From the NCBI GenBank assembly GCA_013697915.1, contig JACCVY010000212.1:1-43061 (forward strand): 43,061 nucleotides of DNA. Reading direction: 5' to 3'. The translations under genes were made by a program, and so were the position numbers. The notes under the pieces were generated by a model that had not been told where the DNA came from, searched no databases, and saw only the letters and a program-made list of their open reading frames with translations. Position 1 is the stretch's first letter. Each line of letters begins with the position of its first letter. Shown here in pieces: positions 34,592 to 41,996 of the stretch. The stretch is from Blastocatellia bacterium. Lineage in GTDB: Bacteria; Acidobacteriota; Blastocatellia; Pyrinomonadales; Pyrinomonadaceae.

Positions 34592-35488
34592 ATGAGTAGT
34601 AACCCTTCCAGCGGTCGCAGCAAACAAGGCGGCGTCGAAACGAAAACGGAAGCAGCGCCGTTTTCTTTTTCAAAAATTTTCCATCGCAACGGTCACAGCC
34701 CGCCGCCGGTAGAAACCAAACCCAAAGGTCCGCCAAAATCCGTATGGCGCGAATATTTCGAGTCAGCTGTGGTCACAGTGATCATGGCCCTCTTCGGCAT
34801 GACTTTCATTGTGCAAGCGGTGAAGGTGCCGACCGGCTCAATGCAAAACACCATTACGATCGGCGATCACCTGCTCGTCAACAAGTTCATCTTCGCGCCC
34901 GGCAAGTCGTTGCCGTTTTTGCCGCAACGCGAGATAAGACGTGGAGACATCATCGTCTTTAAGTATCCCGGCAACCGTTATGATCCCAGCCGCGATGATC
35001 GACCTGACAATAAACCGATAACGACCAATTACGTAAAGCGAGTAATCGGTCTTCCCGGAGATCGCATCCGGATGGAAGGCAGGAACCTGATCATTAACGG
35101 CAAGCCGCTGCCCGAACACCAAATTGAAGCGGTAGATAACAACGACAAAGCTCCGCTCAACCTCAAGAACCCATCGCCGCGCAAGCCAGGCGAGCCTTAC
35201 GACGTTTACTACAACCCCGATTTCACGGAAGAGAATTATCCGATCTTTCGACTTGAGGGGAACGGCAAGGAAATCGTTATACCGGCCGGCAAGTATTTCG
35301 TCATGGGAGACAATCGCAACAACAGTGAAGACAGCCGCTACTGGGGTTTTGTTCCGCGCGAACTAGTCATCGGCAGAGCGATGTTTGTCTATTGGTCCTA
35401 TGACGAGAGCGCGACCTCCAGCGGCAATTTTATACTGGACTTTTTCAACAACACGCGTTGGAGCCGCACCGGTACCATGGTTAAATAA
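34592..35488 (+). CDS. lepB: Signal peptidase I
   Basis: The 298-residue enzyme cleaves signal peptides from exported proteins at the outer face of the cytoplasmic membrane. One membrane segment lies at about 57-77. The catalytic Ser is S83 in 'VPTGSMQNTI' and the general base is K149 in 'YVKRVIGLPGD'; 'FVMGDNRNNSEDSR' is the conserved box E. A non-conserved basic, Pro-rich stretch of about 50 residues precedes the membrane segment. ATG 34592 is preferred; a TTG at 34553 in the same frame would add 13 residues. It is 144 bases downstream of rnc; many exported proteins in this window would be its substrates. Confidence 0.95.
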   Translation: MSSNPSSGRSKQGGVETKTEAAPFSFSKIFHRNGHSPPPVETKPKGPPKSVWREYFESAVVTVIMALFGMTFIVQAVKVPTGSMQNTITIGDHLLVNKFIFAPGKSLPFLPQREIRRGDIIVFKYPGNRYDPSRDDRPDNKPITTNYVKRVIGLPGDRIRMEGRNLIINGKPLPEHQIEAVDNNDKAPLNLKNPSPRKPGEPYDVYYNPDFTEENYPIFRLEGNGKEIVIPAGKYFVMGDNRNNSEDSRYWGFVPRELVIGRAMFVYWSYDESATSSGNFILDFFNNTRWSRTGTMVK

Positions 35489-35635
35489 GCGACCGAGTTC
35501 GCGTGCAATATTCAAGAGTTTCCGACCCTCCGCCAACGTACTTCCCCCTATTCCCCATTCGACTGTTAGGCTCGGGCTGCGTGCTAGAATCCGTGGCGCG
35601 CCATCAGTTTCACTTTCACAGGGGAATGGTCCGCC

Positions 35636-36466
35636 TTGCCTTTGAAAAAATTCATCAGTCGCTTATGGACGCGCATAAGTGATCACGACATATTCGGTCG
35701 CGCTGCACAGCTCTCTTACTATTTCCTGCTGGCGCTTTTTCCACTTCTGCTTTTTCTCATGAGCTTGCTTGGTTATTTCGCCCAGGCCGGTTCCGATCTG
35801 CGTAATAAGCTGCTCACCTATCTGGCGACGGTCATGCCTTATTCGGCCGTCACGTTGGTCCATACCACGCTGGACGAGATTAGCCAGTCGACCGGCGGCG
35901 GCAAAATTTCTTTGGGCATACTCGCAGCGCTGTGGGCCGCGTCAAACGGAATGGGTGCAATCAGCGACACGCTAAATGTCGCATATGGCGTGAGGGAACG
36001 ACGGCCCTGGTGGAAGGTAAGGCTGGTGTCGGTCGGTCTTACCATCATGTTGTCAATTCTGATCGTTGTCGCATTGGCAATCGTGCTTTATGGCGGCCGG
36101 ATCGGTGACGCAATCGCTGCGCACTTTGGTTTCAGCAACGTGTTTACCCTCGCCTGGAAAATCCTGCAGTTTCCCATTGCGCTTGTGTTTATCTTGTTGA
36201 CGTTCGATCTGATTTACTATTTCGCGCCCGACGATCGGCATCGCGGGCGAAAGTGGTGGAACCTGGGCGCCATCTCCGCTGTCGTATTGTGGTTGCTGGT
36301 TTCATTTTGTTTCCGGCTCTACCTGCACTTTTTTAACTCGTATAGCGTCACCTATGGCTCGCTCGGTGCGCTGATTGTCTTGATGTTGTGGTTCTACTTC
36401 ACCGGACTCGCAATTTTGATCGGCGGAGAGATTAATTCCGAGCTGGAGCAGACCCGACTTGATTAA
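35636..36466 (+). CDS. YihY/BrkB family membrane protein
   Basis: The 276-residue product has six membrane segments (about 28-50, 86-112, 130-160, 170-195, 205-230, 238-262). The family blocks 'AAQLSYYFLLALFPLLLFL' and 'LAALWAASNGMGAISDTLNVAYGV' are clear, as is 'YGSLGALIVLMLWFYFTGLA' near the end. Once annotated as ribonuclease BN by mistake, the family is now regarded as membrane proteins of unknown transport function. The start is a TTG at 35636; an ATG at 35626 is out of frame. It sits directly before the putative peptidase gene on the same strand. Confidence 0.9.
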   Translation: MPLKKFISRLWTRISDHDIFGRAAQLSYYFLLALFPLLLFLMSLLGYFAQAGSDLRNKLLTYLATVMPYSAVTLVHTTLDEISQSTGGGKISLGILAALWAASNGMGAISDTLNVAYGVRERRPWWKVRLVSVGLTIMLSILIVVALAIVLYGGRIGDAIAAHFGFSNVFTLAWKILQFPIALVFILLTFDLIYYFAPDDRHRGRKWWNLGAISAVVLWLLVSFCFRLYLHFFNSYSVTYGSLGALIVLMLWFYFTGLAILIGGEINSELEQTRLD

Positions 36467-36494
36467 CTGTGGCGCCAAAACGCGAGCAAGGTTG

Positions 36495-37262
36495 ATGATT
36501 CGCGCGGCACACGCTGCCGTGATTGTGACCGCAGTGTTGCTTAGCTGCCTGCCGGCCACTGCACAGAAAAAGAAGCCGATAACAAAAGCGAAGCCGGTCC
36601 AGGGCAAGCCAGTCGATGAACTGACAAGATTACGAGACGAATTCATTAAGGCCACAAACGAGTACAAGGCCAGTTTGGAAAAGCTGTTAACCAGCTATGA
36701 AAAGAATGTCGCTAAAGCGGAAACGCGTTTGAGTCAATCGCGAGAACTCTTTGCGCAAGGGTTGATCTCCAGGAATGATGTTACCGTCAGCGAACGCACA
36801 CTAGCCGAAGCTAACGATAAAGTGACCGAGACTAAACTGCGCATGAACAGTGCCGACGCGCAGGTAGCCGACACATTGGTTGAGGCCGAAGCAGAAAAGT
36901 CGCTTGCCAAGGGCAAGCCGATGGCAAAGGGCTCGCTCCTGAAAACCGCGGCGTATATTCGTTACAATGGCGGCGCGTCCTGGGCTTTATCCGATGCGTG
37001 GAAAGTGCAGCGGTTTTTCCTTGATGCTTTTAAGAAGCCGCTGCCTATCGCGGTTTTCGGGCAAGGCTCGATTCACGATCGTTGGCGATTGGACCATCAC
37101 AACGCGATGGACGTCTCGCTGCATCCCGATGGCGCGGAGGGACAGGCGCTGCTGAGCTTTTTGCGCAGCAATGGCATTCCGTTTTTGGCGTTTCGCGCGG
37201 CGATACCCGGAACAGCAACCGGCCCGCATATTCACATTGGCCGGCCGTCGTATCGATACTGA
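36495..37262 (+). CDS. Secreted coiled-coil protein with putative zinc-peptidase domain
   Basis: The 255-residue product, from ATG 36495 (AAGG just upstream), has a signal peptide (to about 24, 'LPATAQ'); a TTG at 36459 would overlap the YihY gene. Residues about 40-145 are a helical coiled coil ('AETRLSQSRELFAQGLISRN') resembling a TolC-type hairpin arm. The C-terminal domain has 'LDHHNAMDVSLHPDG' and 'GPHIHIG', an A-x-D plus HxH pattern like LAS/M15-type zinc peptidases that act on peptidoglycan, but the classical SxHxxGxAxD motif is not exact. I recall similar proteins annotated as hypothetical. Wall peptidase activity is an inference. Confidence 0.7.
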   Translation: MIRAAHAAVIVTAVLLSCLPATAQKKKPITKAKPVQGKPVDELTRLRDEFIKATNEYKASLEKLLTSYEKNVAKAETRLSQSRELFAQGLISRNDVTVSERTLAEANDKVTETKLRMNSADAQVADTLVEAEAEKSLAKGKPMAKGSLLKTAAYIRYNGGASWALSDAWKVQRFFLDAFKKPLPIAVFGQGSIHDRWRLDHHNAMDVSLHPDGAEGQALLSFLRSNGIPFLAFRAAIPGTATGPHIHIGRPSYRY

Positions 37263-37367
37263 AGAGTAAAGCAAACTGTTAGTTTGCGGACGTCGAACGA
37301 ATGCGACTGGAAAAGAATTGATCCCGTTCAGCTTCTAAATCCTGTCCAAGAGGAAACCGGAGGAGTG

Positions 37368-38483
37368 GTGTTTACGCAAATATTTGCAACCCTTTTCGCT
37401 ATCACAATCCTTGTCTTTGGTGCAGTCTCAACAGTCGCGCAAATGGATCAGAAGTTACCAACCGTTTCGCTAACTCAATCCCAGGCGTCGCACTTTGCAA
37501 GTCTTGCATTGAAGTGCATCTCCCGCGAATATCCAAACAAACCTGAACACGTGATGAATGACGGCCACGACGTCGACAATCCAAAAAAACTCCATCCAGC
37601 TTTCTACGGCTGTTTCGATTGGCACTCGTCGGTCCATGGCCATTGGATGCTGGTGCGGTTGTTGCGGACCTTTCCCAATCTTCCCGAAGCCGCGCAGATT
37701 CGGAAAGCTCTTGATGCGAACCTGAAGGCCGAAAACATTACCGTCGAAGTCGCATATTTGAAACAGCCGAACCGGCAATCTTTTGAGCGTACTTACGGGT
37801 GGGCCTGGTTGTTGAAACTCGCCGAAGAACTATCGAATTGGAACGATAGTGATGGCAAAGAGTGGTCACGTAATCTCCAGCCGCTCGTTAACGCAATGGT
37901 CAGTCAGTACCTTGCGTTTCTGCCGAAACAAACCTACCCAATTCGAACCGGCGTACATCCCAACACCGCTTTTGGGTTGGCTTTCGCCTTCGATTACGCG
38001 AAGAGCGGCAGGGATGAAAAACTCGCGACACTGATCGCAGAACGCAGCCGCACCTATTTTGGAAAGGACGTGAACTATCCCGGTAACTGGGAACCCGGTG
38101 GCGAAGATTTCTTTTCACCGGCATTGATGGAGGCGGATCTCATGCGACGGATCATGAAGCCTGGGGAATTTCAAGGTTGGTTCCACCGCTTTCTGCCTCA
38201 GCTAACGACTCGGCGATTCAAGAGTTTGTTGCGACCGGCCGTTGTTACGGATCGAACCGACCCGAAACTGGTCCATCTGGATGGTCTGAATCTAAGTCGT
38301 GCCTGGTGTATGCGCAGCATCGCCGCCGCCCTGCCGACAAACGATCCCGCGCGCCGCATTCTTGCGGAGTCAGCACGAGCGCATGCCACTGACGCCTTGG
38401 CCCACGTCGCCAGCGGCGACTATGCCGGCGAACATTGGCTGGCATCGTTTGCGGTGTTCCTGCTTTCGACGCCGGAACCATAA
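37368..38483 (+). CDS. DUF2891 family protein, secreted
   Basis: The 371-residue product starts at GTG 37368 after AGGAGG; a TTG at 37284 in frame lacks support. A signal peptide covers about 1-25 ('FGAVSTVAQ'). The rest matches DUF2891: 'HPAFYGCFDWHSSVHGHWML', 'FERTYGWAWLLKLAEEL', 'YPIRTGVHPNTAFGLAFAF', 'VHLDGLNLSRAWCMRSIA', 'EHWLASFAVFL'. The many Trp, His and helical hairpins suggest an alpha/alpha-barrel, like glycan-processing enzymes, but no activity is assigned to the family to my knowledge. It is one of many exported proteins here. Confidence 0.88.
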   Translation: MFTQIFATLFAITILVFGAVSTVAQMDQKLPTVSLTQSQASHFASLALKCISREYPNKPEHVMNDGHDVDNPKKLHPAFYGCFDWHSSVHGHWMLVRLLRTFPNLPEAAQIRKALDANLKAENITVEVAYLKQPNRQSFERTYGWAWLLKLAEELSNWNDSDGKEWSRNLQPLVNAMVSQYLAFLPKQTYPIRTGVHPNTAFGLAFAFDYAKSGRDEKLATLIAERSRTYFGKDVNYPGNWEPGGEDFFSPALMEADLMRRIMKPGEFQGWFHRFLPQLTTRRFKSLLRPAVVTDRTDPKLVHLDGLNLSRAWCMRSIAAALPTNDPARRILAESARAHATDALAHVASGDYAGEHWLASFAVFLLSTPEP

Positions 38484-38680
38484 AGAGCAATTCAAAAGTA
38501 TCGGGAAATGACTTAGGGCAGGGAGTTAGAACGTGCCGGTGGTTCAGTTTGTCCATAAGCTTTAGCTTGTCGTGACGCCGCGCAAACTAAAATTTATCGG
38601 ACACTTGCCGGGAAACTGACGGAGTTCGGCGTGCCTGGTGCATTTACATCGTCTGAATGTGGGCTTAAATTGATAGCACT

Positions 38681-39262
38681 ATGAAAACTATTATTCTTTT
38701 CGTTGCCGTTGCGCTCATTTGCTGCGCCTGCGGAAAAAACTCTGTGGCAACCGCTCCTGGTAACAAAGCTGCACCGGCGAATGGCGAGTTGCACTACAAA
38801 GTGCCCGAAGGTTGGCGGGAAGAAAAACCAAATTCCAACATGCGCGTGGCGCAATACAAGTTACCAAAGGCCGAAGGCGACAGCGCTGATGCGGAGCTTG
38901 TTGTTTATTACTTTGGTCAGGGCCAGGGTGGTTCGGCACAGGCGAACATCGACCGGTGGCTCAATCAAATGCAGCAGCCGGACGGCAGTCCCTCAAAAGA
39001 AAAGGCAAAGATCGAAAACATGACCGTCAACGGCATGCCGGTTACGACAGTTGACGTGTTAGGTAAATACAATGGCGGCATGGCGTCACCTGGCGCCGCA
39101 CCCAGCGCTACGCCGGCCGACATGTCAAACTACCGTATGCGCGCCGCGATTATTGAAACCCCAAAAGGTTCTTACTTTGTTAAATCGACTGGGCCACAAA
39201 AGACAGTCAGCCATTGGGACCAGGCTTACACTGACTACATCAAATCTTTCGAATTCAAATAA
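38681..39262 (+). CDS. Lipoprotein of unknown function
   Basis: The 193-residue product has a lipoprotein signal ('MKTIILFVAVALICCAC', lipid-modified Cys at 15 or 17). The mature part begins 'LHYKVPEGWREEKPNS' and contains strands 'MRVAQYKLPK' and 'AELVVYYFG', then 'YFVKSTGPQKTVSHWD' near the end, like the PsbP/DUF-type beta-sandwich lipoproteins with a 'VPxGW' start. No catalytic residue is visible. It lies 197 bases from the DUF2891 stop, and no clear ribosome site is seen. Confidence 0.75.
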   Translation: MKTIILFVAVALICCACGKNSVATAPGNKAAPANGELHYKVPEGWREEKPNSNMRVAQYKLPKAEGDSADAELVVYYFGQGQGGSAQANIDRWLNQMQQPDGSPSKEKAKIENMTVNGMPVTTVDVLGKYNGGMASPGAAPSATPADMSNYRMRAAIIETPKGSYFVKSTGPQKTVSHWDQAYTDYIKSFEFK

Positions 39263-39340
39263 TGCCGACAAGTACGTTCTCGGTTTCAATAAGTGATCTA
39301 AGCAAGGCTGCAACCAGACCGTACGTCACCACGCTGTACA

Positions 39341-39766
39341 TTGTCTGAAACCAAGTCCAACCCAATAATTCTTTACGACGGAGTTTGCGGTCTCTGCAAT
39401 CGACTCGTCCAATTCATATTAAAGCGCGACAAGCAGGATTACTTTCGTTTTGCATCGCTGCAAAGCGCCTGGTCCAGCACCCTGTTGCAACGGCACAACC
39501 TCGACCCACACGACCTTGATACAGTTTACGTGGTCGTTGATTACGCTCTAGCAACCCAACGCCTGCTGGCGCGCTCAGACGCGATCCTGTTCTTGCTCAA
39601 GGAGCTCGGCGGAATTTGGAAGCTGGCTGCGGTGGGCAAGTTTTTGCCGCGCACACTGCGCGATGCTATTTACAAACTGGTCGCACGCAATCGCTATCGA
39701 GTCTTCGGTAAATACGAATCTTGCATGTTGCCGGAACCCCAACATCGTGCAAAATTTCTGGAATGA
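39341..39766 (+). CDS. DCC family thiol-disulfide oxidoreductase
   Basis: The 141-residue protein has the DCC signature at its N-terminus: 'ILYDGVCGLCNRLVQFIL' with the redox pair C16 and C19, followed by 'FRFASLQS', and a C-terminal 'RYRVFGKYESC' block typical of the YuxK/DUF393 family. It is expected to be a cytoplasmic or membrane-proximal thioredoxin-like redox protein; substrate unknown. The start is a TTG at 39341 with no strong ribosome site, so the exact N-terminus is uncertain. It is followed by a hairpin. Confidence 0.85.
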   Translation: MSETKSNPIILYDGVCGLCNRLVQFILKRDKQDYFRFASLQSAWSSTLLQRHNLDPHDLDTVYVVVDYALATQRLLARSDAILFLLKELGGIWKLAAVGKFLPRTLRDAIYKLVARNRYRVFGKYESCMLPEPQHRAKFLE

Positions 39767-39779
39767 GCAAAAGAAAATA

Positions 39780-39803
39780 GGCCACGCGTAAAATGGCGTG
39801 GCC
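39780..39803 (-). terminator. Perfect 8-bp hairpin, terminator on the minus strand
   Basis: GGCCACGC (39780-39787) pairs with GCGTGGCC (39796-39803). On the minus strand it is followed by TATTTTCTTTTG, as for a Rho-independent terminator of transcripts coming from the tRNA side. It could also stop the convergent DCC transcript. Confidence 0.7.
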
Positions 39804-39826
39804 CCAGGACAAGCGTAATGTTGTCC

Positions 39827-39951
39827 CTACCTGTGTTTACGCGTCGCTCGTAACTGACGGATTTGTCCCTTCAACTGATCAATAAGACAACGATCAGCCA
39901 AATGCCTGTCCGCGGTTTTGCGCGCGCCTTGGTCTTTCTGGTTTTGGCCAT
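39827..39951 (-). other. Candidate frameshifted 41-residue protein
   Basis: From ATG 39951 the intact frame gives only 26 residues (to 39871). The next frame is open to the TAG at 39827 and looks more protein-like ('RKTADRHLADRCLIDQLKGQ', an amphipathic charged helix) but has no start. Adding one A to the AAAA run near 39943 joins ATG and that frame into 41 residues. No ribosome site is visible. It may be a damaged small gene or chance. Confidence 0.3.
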
Positions 39952-40070
39952 TAGATAGGTACTTAGGGGAGGGGAGGGAACCGCGTTAGAGATTACAGGG
40001 GGGAACGGTTTTTCAGAGATAAGCTAACCAACTCATCATCACCTTTTGCTAACTCTTCGTTCCTGAGAAG

Positions 40071-40147
40071 TGGTGCCCCCGGCGCGATTCCAACGCGCGA
40101 CCTTCCGCTTAGGAGGCGGACGCTCTATGCAACTGAGCTACGGGAGC
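40071..40147 (-). tRNA. tRNA-Arg (anticodon CCT)
   Basis: The 77-nt cloverleaf on the minus strand includes encoded CCA. Acceptor GCTCCCG pairs with CGGGGGC (one U-G), D stem GCTC/GAGC, anticodon stem TCCGC/GCGGA with loop CTCCTAA (anticodon CCT, reading AGG), T stem GCGCG/CGCGC. The D loop AGTTGCATA has C at position 19 and the T loop TTGGAAT has G at 56, so the usual G19-C56 tertiary pair is replaced by C19-G56. All stems are sound, so it should be functional. Confidence 0.95.
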
Positions 40148-40155
40148 AAAAACCA

Positions 40156-40260
40156 GTGAATCGTAAATGGTAAATGGTGAACGGTAAAGCTGTCAGTGGT
40201 CCGTTGTCAGTCGTCGGTTGAGGTTGTGCTACTAACAACCGACAACTGGCTACTAACAGT
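40156..40260. repeat. Short tandem repeats with inverted partners downstream of apt
   Basis: GTAAATG/GTGAACG units (about 40156-40189) are followed by GTCAGTG/GTCAGTC/GTCGGTT units (about 40192-40220) and by the inverted ACTAACAACCGACAACTG (40231-40248) and CTACTAACAG. It fills the gap between tRNA-Arg and the apt stop. The 18-base motif recurs exactly on the other side of apt at 40857-40874. Confidence 0.75.
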
Positions 40261-40262
40261 TT

Positions 40263-40784
40263 TTAAGATTGATATTTAATCAGCGATCTAACATCGTAGC
40301 CATCAAGCTTCGCACGTCCCGACAGGAATTCAAGTTCCACCACGAACACTAAGCCAACTACAGTTCCGCCGAGTTGCTCCACCAGATCGCAAACCGCCCT
40401 GGCTGTGCCGCCGGTAGCAAGCAAATCGTCCGCAATGATGACTTTGTGGCCGTTGCCAACAGCGTCGCGATGAATCTCGAGCGTGTCCTGTCCGTATTCC
40501 AAATCATAGGAAATGGACGCGCATTCAGCCGGCAATTTTTTCGGTTTGCGCACCGGCACAAACCCGGCGCCCAGGTGATAGGCCAATGCCGGGGCAAAAA
40601 TGAAGCCACGCGCTTCCACGCCAATCACCGTGTCAACCTTTTCACCCTCATATTCCGCAGCCAATGCGTCTACCGTCTTGCGCAACCCGTCTGGATGTTT
40701 TAGCAGCGTGGTGATGTCATAAAAATTAATGCCGGGTTTCGGGAAATCCGGCACTTCGCGAATTAGTTTTTTCAGATCGTCCAT
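40263..40784 (-). CDS. apt: Adenine phosphoribosyltransferase
   Basis: This 173-residue purine-salvage enzyme makes AMP from adenine and PRPP in the cytoplasm. The PRPP-binding motif is '[14 protein letters not shown]' at 115-128; '[15 protein letters not shown]' (55-69) and the adenine-site region '[13 protein letters not shown]' (17-29) fit the family, and length is standard. A dimer is usual. It is flanked on both sides by short-tandem-repeat hairpins and followed by tRNA-Arg on the same strand. The ATG at 40784 matches the normal family start. Confidence 0.96.
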   Translation of the reverse strand: MDDLKKLIREVPDFPKPGINFYDITTLLKHPDGLRKTVDALAAEYEGEKVDTVIGVEARGFIFAPALAYHLGAGFVPVRKPKKLPAECASISYDLEYGQDTLEIHRDAVGNGHKVIIADDLLATGGTARAVCDLVEQLGGTVVGLVFVVELEFLSGRAKLDGYDVRSLIKYQS

Positions 40785-40797
40785 ATTGGTTTGGGGT

Positions 40798-40883
40798 CAG
40801 TGGTCAGTAGTTAGTGGTCAGTTGTGATTGTCAGTGGTCATCGCGATGTTTTAACAACTAACAACCGACAACTGACCACTAAC
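40798..40883. repeat. GTGGTCA-type tandem repeat forming a 16-bp hairpin
   Basis: GTCAGTG/GTTAGTG/GTCAGTT units (40798-40839) face the inverse on the right; GTTAGTGGTCAGTTGT (40810-40825) pairs perfectly with ACAACTGACCACTAAC (40868-40883). It lies between the acylphosphatase stop (40887) and apt start (40784), both minus strand, and may terminate the acylphosphatase transcript. Confidence 0.85.
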
Positions 40884-40886
40884 GGT

Positions 40887-41162
40887 TTATCGTTCAATCC
40901 TAAAACTCGAATACCCCGTAGGTTCAAGGCTGATTTCTTCAACCTGTTCGACGCGCGACCACTGTGGCCCAGTCACCAGGTCGTTCCTAAATTCATCGAC
41001 ATTAACAGCCGATCCTTCGGCAAGCGCTTCAACAGTCCCATCCGGACAATTGCGCACATAACCCAAAACCTGGTGCCTTGCCGCGGCACGTTGCGCGAAG
41101 AATCTGAAGCCCACCCCTTGCACGTCTCCTCGAATCAAAAACTTTCGCGCCACCTTTGCCAT
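40887..41162 (-). CDS. acyP: Acylphosphatase
   Basis: This 91-residue enzyme hydrolyses acyl phosphates such as carbamoyl or acetyl phosphate. The catalytic Arg is R20 in 'GDVQGVGFR' and the catalytic Asn N38 in 'YVRNCPDGTV', with the ferredoxin-like beta-alpha-beta pattern of the family. ATG 41162 is chosen because it gives the normal length; an in-frame start at 41273 would add 37 residues of no family similarity. It is a single-domain stand-alone form, on the same strand as the small secreted gene upstream. Confidence 0.95.
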   Translation of the reverse strand: MAKVARKFLIRGDVQGVGFRFFAQRAAARHQVLGYVRNCPDGTVEALAEGSAVNVDEFRNDLVTGPQWSRVEQVEEISLEPTGYSSFRIER

Positions 41163-41274
41163 GAGTTCGTGAATCTTGAATCGTAAATCGAAGGAGTTCG
41201 TACGCAGCCTGGTCCATTTCTTGACGTTCACATTGCGGGAAATAAAGAGGCGTCGAGCCGCCGCCCTCCACATT

Positions 41275-41697
41275 TCATTTGCACTTCCAAATTCGTCCGA
41301 TGCTGTTACGTGTGAGCGTAAATGTTTGTGGCTCGATGCTCGAGTTACTCGTTCTCAATGTAAGTGTCATCGTGTCTCCCTTAATCGAGCCGGAATAGGT
41401 TGCCGCCTGATCCTCGACCTTGCGGCCCAGTCGAATTGGCCCGCCACGTTCCGCGGTAAAAGTGCCACGCCAACTGAAGCGACCCTGACCATCAAATGTT
41501 AAAGGGCCCGCGATTGAGCCATGAGCGCAGTCGTACTCGATATTGACCGATCCACTGTTGACCTGGAATTGAATGTGCTGACCACCCCAGGTTCCGTTAC
41601 TCAGTCTTCGCATTTTGCGTGCTCCGACGCCGATCGAAACGAAAAGAAAAATTAAACTGACCGCGACAAATACTTTGTTCTGAATATTGAAAGTCAT
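41275..41697 (-). CDS. Small secreted or membrane-anchored hypothetical protein
   Basis: The 140-residue product, from ATG 41697, has a signal or anchor sequence ('VFVAVSLIFLFVSIGVGA'). The mature part is beta-rich: 'GTWGGQHIQFQVNSGSVNIE', 'GPLTFDGQGRFSWRGTFTAE', 'YSGSIKGDTMTLTLRTS', with Cys in 'EYDCAHG' and near the end ('IWKCK') that could form a disulfide. The pattern is of a lipocalin-like or small beta-barrel, as in several hypothetical families of soil bacteria. A start at 41715 would add six residues. Function unknown. Confidence 0.75.
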   Translation of the reverse strand: MTFNIQNKVFVAVSLIFLFVSIGVGARKMRRLSNGTWGGQHIQFQVNSGSVNIEYDCAHGSIAGPLTFDGQGRFSWRGTFTAERGGPIRLGRKVEDQAATYSGSIKGDTMTLTLRTSNSSIEPQTFTLTRNSIGRIWKCK

Positions 41698-41996
41698 CTT
41701 AACCCTATCATTCAACTCGACTCAGGCCCTTGTTGCGCCAGCCAATGATCTTTCGGCAGAGCGAGAATTGATGGCGCCACGCACTGTTAGCCTTGATGCG
41801 TAATAACATTGTAGCGAACAGGGCTTCGATACCCAACCGGCAAGCAGACTGGCGAAGCAAGCATTGCCCAACGGCGCGCCGACCTGGTTTCCCTCAGAGA
41901 AAAGAGAGAAATTTCGCGTTTTCTCTAGAAGAAATCGGCGAATCGGACTATCTTTATTCATAGTCCTTGCGCAGCCGCTAAAACACCGGGGTCAGC

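Larger units (their letters stand above)
39767..40070. other. Intergenic region between DCC gene and tRNA
   Basis: This 304-base gap has a hairpin (39780-39803), a smaller GGACAA...TTGTCC hairpin near 39807-39826, and a minus-strand candidate small gene at 39827-39951 that is described separately. A purine-rich GGGGAGGGGAGGG stretch lies near 39965-39977. Nothing else is recognisable. Confidence 0.5.

Noticed and set aside
40071-40147. tRNA pseudogene because of unusual T and D loop bases
   Set aside because: All stems pair and the two odd bases compensate each other, so a functional tRNA is more likely.
41722-41961. 79-residue minus-strand ORF
   Set aside because: No homology pattern, low-complexity mix of residues, and no ribosome site; the 41698-41996 stretch seems non-coding.
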